This document shows positions 1-6,391 of a DNA stretch of 6,391 nucleotides, one piece after another. The stretch is taken from the NCBI GenBank assembly GCA_019115725.1, contig DXCY01000173.1, forward strand, positions 1-6,391, written 5' to 3'. This DNA comes from Candidatus Luteimonas excrementigallinarum. Lineage in GTDB: Bacteria > Pseudomonadota > Gammaproteobacteria > Xanthomonadales > Xanthomonadaceae. The translations under genes and the position numbers were made by a program. A model generated the notes under the pieces. It saw only the letters and a program-made list of their open reading frames with translations, had not been told where the DNA came from and ran no database searches. Position 1 is the first letter of the stretch, and the number at the start of each line of letters is the position of its first letter.

Positions 1-66
1 GGTCAGACCCGGCTGGGTGGACAAAGTTCCCTGTCATCGCGCCCTGTTCCGCACGACCGACGGCGG

Positions 67-96
67 TTGTGACGCAAACGCCCGGGCTGCTATAAT
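67..96 (+). promoter_or_regulatory. Sigma70-type promoter of the atp operon, extended -10
   Basis: A perfect -10 hexamer TATAAT lies at 91-96 and is preceded by TG at 88-89, giving the extended -10 form TGnTATAAT. An imperfect -35, TTGTGA (67-72, four of six consensus bases), sits 18 bp upstream. Transcription would begin near G102/G103, leaving a leader of about 60 nt before the atpI start proposed here. No other comparably good promoter was seen in the window, so this is the likely main operon promoter. The assignment is by pattern only; the -10 match is strong and the -35 modest. Confidence 0.8.
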
Positions 97-108
97 TCTG
101 GGGCTAAC

Positions 109-134
109 CGGGACAGTTATTGCGTTGTGTCCCG
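109..134 (+). other. 5' leader hairpin of the atp transcript
   Basis: CGGGACA (109-115) pairs perfectly with TGTCCCG (128-134), a 7-bp stem with a 12-nt loop. It begins only about six nucleotides after the predicted transcription start and ends about 18 nt before the atpI ribosome binding site. A hairpin so near a 5' end is known in other bacterial mRNAs to slow 5'-end-dependent decay; that role here is inferred. There is no U-tract, so it is not an intrinsic terminator. Confidence 0.55.
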
Positions 135-163
135 CTCCCTACCCAATCATCCGGAAGCCTGAA

Positions 164-541
164 GTGTTCACGTTCGCCGCCGAAGGTCGGCGCCTGGTAC
201 GGCGCGCCATTGTCTGGCAGGCCGCTGCGGTTGCAGTGGCAGCGCTGGCGTTCCTGGTCAAGGGTGCCGACTGGGCCCTGGCAGTAGCGCTGGGCGGCGG
301 AGCGGTCGCGATCGGGGGCTGGCTGGCAAGCGTCATTGCGCTTGGCGGCGGTGCCAACCCGGGCATGGTCGCGCTGATGCGGCTGGTGGCCGGAACCGGG
401 ATGAAGTGGGCGGTCATCGTGGGAGCGCTGCTGTTTGGCATGTCGGGCGCGGGGCTCCCTCCGCTGCCGATGGTGCTGGGGGTCATCGTGGCCCTGGCGG
501 CGCAGATGCTGGCAATGGCCGGTCCTCCGGCCCGTCATTAA
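164..541 (+). CDS. atpI: ATP synthase protein I (AtpI), GTG start
   Basis: Small integral membrane protein of 125 residues. Family members help assemble the c-ring of the Fo sector and are encoded just before atpB, as here. Four hydrophobic segments are visible at about residues 15-32, 37-60, 76-92 and 98-118, with a basic N-terminal stretch (EGRRLVRR) ahead of the first. The reading frame is open from an ATG at 17, but the operon promoter lies at 67-96, so that start would be outside the transcript. GTG at 164 has GGAAG (153-157) six bases upstream and gives the usual family length (E. coli AtpI is 126 residues). The glutamate of the GE-x-x-K motif seen in E. coli AtpI is not conserved (here AGTGMK), although the lysine is. 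The family call rests on position, length and topology more than on sequence identity. Confidence 0.85.
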   Translation: MFTFAAEGRRLVRRAIVWQAAAVAVAALAFLVKGADWALAVALGGGAVAIGGWLASVIALGGGANPGMVALMRLVAGTGMKWAVIVGALLFGMSGAGLPPLPMVLGVIVALAAQMLAMAGPPARH

Positions 542-582
542 TCGTGTCACTGAATCGTTGAACTGGCAGGAACATCTGACTT

Positions 583-1380
583 ATGGCGGTTGAAGCGGAA
601 CTCACCCCTTCGAGCTACATCCAGCATCACCTGCAGAACCTGACCCATTCGGTCGGTGAGGGCGGGTTCTGGACTGTGCATGTGGATACCCTGATCGGTT
701 CGCTGGTGCTGGGCGCGATCATGTTCCTGCTGTTCTGGGCGGGCACCCGCAAGGCCACCTCGGGCGTGCCGGGCAAGTGGCAGGCATTCGTCGAGATCCT
801 GCTCGAGTTCGTCGACCGCCAGGCGCGTGATACCTACCAGGGCTCCAGCAAGCTGGTGACGCCGATCGCGATCACCCTGTTCTTCTGGATCCTGTTCATG
901 AACATGATGAAGTTCGTCCCTGCGGACTTCGTTTCGATCCCGCTGTCCTGGGTGGGGGTGGATTACTGGAAGCCGGTGCCCACCGCCGACGTCAATGCCA
1001 CCCTGGGCCTGTCGATCAGCGTGTTCTTCCTGACCCTGTTCTTCGGCCTGCGGGCCAAGGGCATTGGCGGCTTCACCAAGGATTTCCTGGTGACGCCGTT
1101 CGGCAAGTGGGCGATGCCCGCCAACCTGCTGCTGAATATCGTCGAGTGGCTGTCCAAGCCGATCTCTCTGGCGATGCGACTGTTCGGCAACATGTTTGGC
1201 GGTGAGATCGTGTTCCTGCTGATCTGGGTGCTCGGCGGCTCATTCCTGATCGGCGTGCTCGGCGGTGCCGTGTTCGGCCTGGGCTGGATGATCTTCCACA
1301 TCCTGGTCGTGCCGCTGCAGGCGTTCATCTTCATGATGCTGTCGATCGTGTACCTCAGCCTCGCCGAGGATTCACACTGA
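583..1380 (+). CDS. atpB: F1Fo-ATP synthase subunit a
   Basis: Subunit a of the membrane Fo sector, 265 residues (E. coli 271). It forms the two proton half-channels next to the c-ring. The essential arginine is R199 in SLAMRLFGNM, equal to E. coli R210. E208, H239 and Q246 correspond to E. coli E219, H245 and Q252. About five membrane segments are visible, including residues 36-54, 92-112, 139-157 and 234-260, plus the long helix carrying R199. The N-terminal motif TPSSYIQHHLQNLT is typical of the proteobacterial subunit. AGGAA (568-572) lies ten bases before the ATG. The gene starts 41 nt after atpI and is followed by a 79-nt gap leading to atpE. No truncation or missing residue is seen. 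Confidence 0.99.
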   Translation: MAVEAELTPSSYIQHHLQNLTHSVGEGGFWTVHVDTLIGSLVLGAIMFLLFWAGTRKATSGVPGKWQAFVEILLEFVDRQARDTYQGSSKLVTPIAITLFFWILFMNMMKFVPADFVSIPLSWVGVDYWKPVPTADVNATLGLSISVFFLTLFFGLRAKGIGGFTKDFLVTPFGKWAMPANLLLNIVEWLSKPISLAMRLFGNMFGGEIVFLLIWVLGGSFLIGVLGGAVFGLGWMIFHILVVPLQAFIFMMLSIVYLSLAEDSH

Positions 1381-1398
1381 CCGGCGGCTGCATGCCGG
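1381..1398 (+). other. Short hairpin directly after atpB
   Basis: CCGGC (1381-1385) pairs with GCCGG (1394-1398) around an 8-nt loop, starting on the base after the atpB stop codon; A1380 and T1399 can add a pair. There is no U-rich tail of terminator type. With only five to six pairs in GC-rich DNA it could be a chance fold. It separates atpB from the unstructured atpE leader. Confidence 0.35.
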
Positions 1399-1459
1399 TT
1401 CCGTTTCAGTTCCACCCTTCACTCAACCTTCCAACAAGCAAGCCGTTCTGGAGACAACC
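1399..1459 (+). promoter_or_regulatory. G-poor atpE leader, probable translational enhancer and RBS
   Basis: The 49 bases 1399-1447 contain only five G, and 1410-1437 contain none, in a genome otherwise full of G. The stretch is a pyrimidine- and A/C-rich tract unlikely to fold. It leads into CTGGAGAC (1448-1455), with GGAGA five bases before the ATG. E. coli atpE also has CTGGAGAC before its start and a known unstructured enhancer upstream that raises c-subunit synthesis. Sharing that segment and an open leader suggests the same role; this is inference from comparison with remembered E. coli sequence. Confidence 0.55.
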
Positions 1460-1741
1460 ATGGAAACCGCACTCGCTCTCATCGCCTCCGTCCAGTCCTC
1501 GACCGCTCTGGCCGTCGGCCTCATGGTCGGTCTGGCCGCGCTGGGCGCCGGCCTGGGCATGGCCATCATGGCCGGCAAGTTCCTCGAGTCCGCCGCCCGC
1601 CAGCCGGAGCTGATCCCGGTGCTGCAGGTGCGTATGTTCATCACCGCCGGCCTGATCGACGCCCCGTTCATCATCAGCGTCGCCGTCGGCCTGCTGTTCG
1701 CCTTCGCCAACCCGTTCCTGGTTGGTGGCCTGGCCGTCTAA
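1460..1741 (+). CDS. atpE: F1Fo-ATP synthase subunit c (proton type)
   Basis: Proteolipid subunit c, 93 residues, whose oligomeric ring rotates in the membrane as protons pass. Two transmembrane helices (about 15-40 and 56-85) flank the polar loop R47-Q48-P49 that contacts gamma and epsilon. The proton-binding carboxylate is D67 in GLIDA, equal to E. coli D61. The positions that in sodium-binding rings carry Gln and Ser are M34 and A68, so this is a proton-type ring. The inner helix has a glycine-rich GAGLGMA run (G29, G31, G33, A35), a region that affects ring packing and subunit number. It is longer than E. coli c (79 residues) at both ends. Translation should be strong, given the GGAGA site and open leader; c is needed in many copies per enzyme. 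Confidence 0.98.
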   Translation: METALALIASVQSSTALAVGLMVGLAALGAGLGMAIMAGKFLESAARQPELIPVLQVRMFITAGLIDAPFIISVAVGLLFAFANPFLVGGLAV

Positions 1742-1765
1742 CCGAAAGGTTACGGAGTAACGGGC

Positions 1766-1793
1766 ATCGGGCGGACCACGGGGTTCGCCCGGT
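1766..1793 (+). other. Strong intercistronic hairpin between atpE and atpF
   Basis: A stem of twelve consecutive pairs runs from A1766-T1793 to C1777-G1782, including two G-U pairs, closed by the four-base loop ACGG (1778-1781). Its core CGGGCG/CGCCCG is perfect. The bases after it (CGCAACA) are not U-rich, so it is not a standard intrinsic terminator. It lies 24 nt after the atpE stop, where it could block 3' exonucleases and keep the atpE end of a processed mRNA stable, or damp expression of atpF. The pairing is seen; the role is inferred. Confidence 0.65.
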
Positions 1794-1853
1794 CGCAACA
1801 CGGACCGCCCTGGCCGCATGTGCCGGGGCCCCGAATACAGGCAGAGCACGACG

Positions 1854-2324
1854 ATGAGTATCAATCTCACCCTAATCGCCCAGGCGCTGGCTTTTGCCGC
1901 GTTTATCTGGCTGATTGCCACCTTCGTGTGGCCACCGCTTCTCAACGCGATTGAAGAGCGGCAGAAGAAAATCGCCGAGGGTCTGGCCGCGGCCGACAAC
2001 AGCCAGCGGGCTCTGGCCCAGGCGCAGGAAACCGCCGACGCCGAGCTCAAGGCAGCGCGTGCCAAGGCCAACGAGATCATCGACCAGGCGCATCGCCGCA
2101 GCACCCAGATCGTCGAGGCCGCCAAGGCCGAAGCGGTCACCGAGGGCCTGCGCCAGAAGGCGATGATCGACGCCGAGATCGAGGCTTCGGCCACCCGTGC
2201 CCGCGAGGAGCTGCGCCACCAGGTGTCGCTGCTGGCGGTGAGCGGTGCCGAGCGCCTGCTCAAGCGCGAGATCAACGCCGACGCCCACAAGGCCCTGCTC
2301 GACGAGCTGGCTTCGGAGATCTGA
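1854..2324 (+). CDS. atpF: F1Fo-ATP synthase subunit b
   Basis: Subunit b, 156 residues, identical in length to E. coli b. A dimer of b forms the peripheral stalk that holds F1 static against the rotor. An N-terminal membrane helix (about residues 5-26, ending VWPPLL) is followed by a long charged helix rich in Ala, Glu, Arg and Lys, the dimerising coiled coil. R36 and A79 match conserved E. coli positions, and the C-terminal REELRHQVSLLAVSGAERLL segment contacts delta. The frame is open from an ATG at 1818, but the 12 extra residues match no part of the family and have no ribosome site; MSINLTLIAQAL aligns with the E. coli start. The site before 1854 is weak (AGGCAGAG, 1839-1846), fitting a subunit needed in only two copies. 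The gene follows the longest gap in the operon (112 nt). Confidence 0.97.
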   Translation: MSINLTLIAQALAFAAFIWLIATFVWPPLLNAIEERQKKIAEGLAAADNSQRALAQAQETADAELKAARAKANEIIDQAHRRSTQIVEAAKAEAVTEGLRQKAMIDAEIEASATRAREELRHQVSLLAVSGAERLLKREINADAHKALLDELASEI

Positions 2325-2327
2325 CCG

Positions 2328-2849
2328 ATGTCCATGACCCTCGCCCGCCCGTATGCCCGCGCCGCTTTCGCCATTGCGCGCGAAGACGGGCAGGCCGCGC
2401 AGTGGTCGGACGCGCTCGGCTTTGCCGCGCGCGTGGCGGCCGATCCGCAGGTCGCGGCCCTGCTGGTGCATCCCTCGCTGACCCACGAGCATGCGGTGAC
2501 CCTGCTGGCGCCGGAAGGTGCTGGTGACAAGTTCGCCGGATTCCTTTCCCTGCTGGCCGACAACGGCCGGTTGGGCGTGCTGCCGGAGATCTCCGGGATG
2601 TACGAGGACCTGCGCGCCGAGGACGAGCGCGTGGTGCTGGCGAAGGTCACCTCGGCGGCCGAACTGCCGGAGGCCGAGGTCCAGCAGATCCGCGACGCGC
2701 TCAAGCGCCGTTTCGGCCGCGAGGTCCAGGTCGAGACCGCGGTGGATGAAAGCCTCATCGGCGGCGCGGTGATCTCCGCCGGCGACGTGGTCATCGACGG
2801 CTCGCTCAAGGGCAAGCTGGAGCGCCTGCAATCCGCGCTGGCTCACTGA
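2328..2849 (+). CDS. atpH: F1Fo-ATP synthase subunit delta
   Basis: Subunit delta, 173 residues (E. coli 177), which caps F1 and joins it to the b dimer. The N-terminal ARPYARAAFAIA helix (residues 6-17) is the typical start of the F1-binding helical domain. The family signature LIGGAVISAGDVVIDGSLKG is at residues 143-162, followed by KLERL. ATG at 2328 is chosen over the in-frame ATG at 2334 because GGAG (2315-2318), inside the end of atpF, lies nine bases before it. The gene begins three bases after the atpF stop, so translation is probably coupled to atpF, which suits two proteins that bind each other in the stalk. Confidence 0.97.
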   Translation: MSMTLARPYARAAFAIAREDGQAAQWSDALGFAARVAADPQVAALLVHPSLTHEHAVTLLAPEGAGDKFAGFLSLLADNGRLGVLPEISGMYEDLRAEDERVVLAKVTSAAELPEAEVQQIRDALKRRFGREVQVETAVDESLIGGAVISAGDVVIDGSLKGKLERLQSALAH

Positions 2850-2876
2850 AGCCGGACACCAAACGAACATCGAAGC

Positions 2877-2899
2877 CATGCGCCGCCCGGCGACGCATG
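2877..2899 (+). other. Hairpin just upstream of the atpA ribosome binding site
   Basis: CATGCG (2877-2882) pairs perfectly with CGCATG (2894-2899) around an 11-nt loop, in which two more C-G pairs may form. The stem ends five bases before the atpA AGGAAA site (2904-2909), leaving that site exposed. It also buries the upstream in-frame ATG at 2878 that would otherwise lengthen AtpA by 13 residues. No U-tract follows. A 6-bp stem can arise by chance in such DNA, so the function is tentative. Confidence 0.45.
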
Positions 2900-2916
2900 A
2901 ACCAGGAAACGAAACC

Positions 2917-4482
<1,566 letters not shown>

Positions 4483-4485
4483 TGA

Positions 4486-4509
4486 CGGGGCGGGCAGTGG
4501 CCCGCCCTG
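4486..4509 (+). other. Strong hairpin directly after atpA
   Basis: GGGCGGGC (4488-4495) pairs perfectly with GCCCGCCC (4500-4507) around the four-base loop AGTG. G4487-T4508 and C4486-G4509 extend the stem to ten pairs. It starts three bases after the atpA stop codon. The following TGATCTGTAG is not a U-tract, so it is not a normal intrinsic terminator. It is the first of three hairpins in this gap and could protect the 3' end of an atpA-ending transcript or reduce read-through to atpG. Confidence 0.65.
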
Positions 4510-4526
4510 ATCTGTAGCAATCCAAC

Positions 4527-4568
4527 GGCGGGCCCCGGCCCGCTCCACGGGAAAGGGGCCCAAGCCCC
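4527..4568 (+). other. Two further hairpins, with an alternative fold, before atpG
   Basis: One stem pairs 4528-4533 (GCGGGC) with 4538-4543 (GCCCGC) around four bases, with an outer G-T pair (4527/4544). A second pairs GGGGC (4555-4559) with GCCCC (4564-4568) around CCAA, ending seven bases before the atpG site. A competing perfect 7-bp pairing, GGGCCCC (4530-4536) with GGGGCCC (4555-4561), would open both. ACGGGAA occurs twice, at 4547-4553 and at 4572-4578, where the second copy is part of the atpG ribosome site. Pairings are read directly; regulatory use is inferred. Confidence 0.45.
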
Positions 4569-4584
4569 CCAACGGGAAGAAGAG

Positions 4585-5448
4585 ATGGCTGGCGGTAGAG
4601 AAATCAAGACCAAGATCAAGAGCGTGCAGAACACCCGCAAGGTGACGCGTGCGCTGGAAATGGTCTCGGCCTCCAAGATCCGCAAGGCGCAGGAGCGGAT
4701 GCGCGAGTCGCGTCCGTACGCGCGGGCGATGAAGCAGCTGATCGGACACCTGGCCCAGGCCAACTCCGAGTTCCAGCATCCGTACCTGGTCGAGCGCCAG
4801 GACGTGAAGCGGGTCGGCTATGTGATCGTCTCCTCCGACCGTGGTCTTGCGGGCGGCCTGAACAACAACCTGTTCCGCAAGCTGCTGGGCGAATTCCGCA
4901 AGCACCAGGAGAACGGGGTCGAGATCGATCTGGTCACCATCGGCCAGAAGGCGACCACGTACTTCCGCCGGATCAAGGTGAACATGGTCGCCAGCGTCAC
5001 CCACCTGGGCGATACGCCGCAGGTGGAGCAGCTGGTGGGCGTGATCAAGGTGATGCTCGACGCCTACAACGAAGGCAATGTGGACCGCGTGTATCTGGTC
5101 TACAACGACTTCGTGAACACCATGACCCAGCGCGCCGCCTTCGACCAGCTGCTGCCGCTGCCGGCATCGGAAGAGAAGGTGGCCCGGCACGACTGGGACT
5201 ACATCTACGAGCCGGATCCGGAAGGCGTGCTCGGGCACGTGCTGACGCGCTACATCGAATCGCTGGTGTACCAGGCGGTGATGGAGAACGTGGCCTCCGA
5301 ACATGCCGCGCGCATGGTGGCGATGAAGGCCGCCAGCGACAACGCCAACAAGCTGATCGACAACCTGAACCTGTCCTACAACAAGGCGCGTCAGGCGGCG
5401 ATCACCCAGGAGATCTCGGAGATCGTCGGCGGCGCCGCCGCCGTCTGA
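4585..5448 (+). CDS. atpG: F1Fo-ATP synthase subunit gamma
   Basis: Rotor shaft subunit gamma, 287 residues, the same length as in E. coli. It turns inside alpha3-beta3 and couples c-ring rotation to ATP synthesis. The N-terminal helix is IKSVQNTRKVTRALEMVSASKIRKAQ (about residues 11-36), and the C-terminal helix ends NKARQAAITQEISEIVGGAAAV; these form the coiled-coil shaft. The central Rossmann-like part includes VIVSSDRGLAGGLNNNLFRKLL and the loop QLLPLP. The E. coli residue Met23 (numbered without the initiator), studied for coupling, is replaced by leucine (L24 counted with the initiator). The cysteine of E. coli DRGLCGGLN is alanine here. GGGAAGAAGAG directly precedes the ATG and gives a good ribosome site. 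The gene follows the hairpin-rich 102-nt gap after atpA. Confidence 0.98.
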   Translation: MAGGREIKTKIKSVQNTRKVTRALEMVSASKIRKAQERMRESRPYARAMKQLIGHLAQANSEFQHPYLVERQDVKRVGYVIVSSDRGLAGGLNNNLFRKLLGEFRKHQENGVEIDLVTIGQKATTYFRRIKVNMVASVTHLGDTPQVEQLVGVIKVMLDAYNEGNVDRVYLVYNDFVNTMTQRAAFDQLLPLPASEEKVARHDWDYIYEPDPEGVLGHVLTRYIESLVYQAVMENVASEHAARMVAMKAASDNANKLIDNLNLSYNKARQAAITQEISEIVGGAAAV

Positions 5449-5472
5449 CGGACCGGATCAGCACAGAATCCA

Positions 5473-5488
5473 GCCGGCCCGCGCCGGC
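5473..5488 (+). other. Hairpin between atpG and atpD
   Basis: GCCGGC (5473-5478) pairs with GCCGGC (5483-5488) around the four-base loop CCGC. It lies 24 nt after the atpG stop and 17 nt before the atpD site GGAG (5506-5509), which stays free. No U-tract follows, so it is not an intrinsic terminator. Six G-C/C-G pairs would be stable, but such stems are not rare by chance in GC-rich DNA. Confidence 0.45.
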
Positions 5489-5518
5489 CACCAGAACAGG
5501 TAATCGGAGCAACACACA

Positions 5519-6391
<873 letters not shown>

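Noticed and set aside
1..66. Search for the end of an upstream gene, a terminator or a tRNA at the left edge.
   Set aside because: Only a 4-bp ACCC/GGGT inverted repeat (8-19) is seen, with no U-tract, and no frame could be tied to a known gene in so short a stretch.
68..83. TGTGA at 68-72 as a CRP/FNR-type operator overlapping the -35.
   Set aside because: The matching right half (TCACA, or the FNR equivalent) is absent at the required spacing.
1392..1613. A 73-codon + strand frame starting in the atpB-atpE gap.
   Set aside because: It overlaps atpE in another frame, its product is Pro/Ser/Trp-rich with no family resemblance, and it has no ribosome site.
1766..1793. Intrinsic terminator between atpE and atpF, and likewise after atpA at 4486-4509.
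   Set aside because: Neither stem is followed by a run of U, and termination here would cut off essential downstream genes; they are better seen as processing or stability elements.
1824..1833. CGGGGCCCCG palindrome upstream of atpF.
   Set aside because: It has no loop and so cannot form a proper hairpin; a 10-bp palindrome of G and C alone is weak evidence for a protein site in this base composition.

Overview
The window is an almost complete F1Fo-ATP synthase operon on the + strand, in the order atpI-atpB-atpE-atpF-atpH-atpA-atpG-atpD. It is cut inside atpD; by family precedent atpC (epsilon) should follow beyond the right edge. The DNA is strongly GC-rich with GC-rich third codon positions. 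The operon order, including an atpI gene, and the close match to E. coli-type F-ATPase subunits point to a gammaproteobacterium. GC content and remembered sequence features, such as the extra residues before the Walker B strand of AtpD, suggest the Xanthomonadaceae/Lysobacteraceae (a Lysobacter, Luteimonas or Pseudoxanthomonas-like organism). The genus is a guess from memory, not from a search.

Layout. Bases 1-66 hold no gene or element I can support. A sigma70-type promoter with a perfect extended -10 (67-96) lies inside the 5' part of the longest atpI reading frame. That frame must therefore be shortened to a GTG start at 164 with its own ribosome binding site. The membrane sector comes first: atpI (c-ring assembly factor), atpB (a), atpE (c) and atpF (b). 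The stalk and catalytic head follow: atpH (delta), atpA (alpha), atpG (gamma) and atpD (beta, first 291 residues). The key residues I looked for in a, c, b, alpha and beta are in place: the a-subunit arginine, the c-subunit aspartate of a proton-type ring, the P-loops of alpha and beta, and the alpha arginine finger. The enzyme should be a working proton-driven ATP synthase.

The part not explained by coding is the intercistronic RNA. All five gaps of 67 nt or more can form a hairpin without a following U-tract. The best are a 12-pair stem after atpE and a 10-pair stem after atpA that opens a row of three hairpins. A further 7-bp stem sits at the predicted 5' end of the transcript. Before atpE there is a G-poor, unstructured leader with a CTGGAGAC ribosome-binding segment like that of E. 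coli atpE. Together these could set unequal expression (c made in large excess over a and b; alpha and beta over gamma and delta) from one transcript. I see no mobile element, CRISPR array, RNA gene or undescribed protein system; this is a conserved core-metabolism locus.
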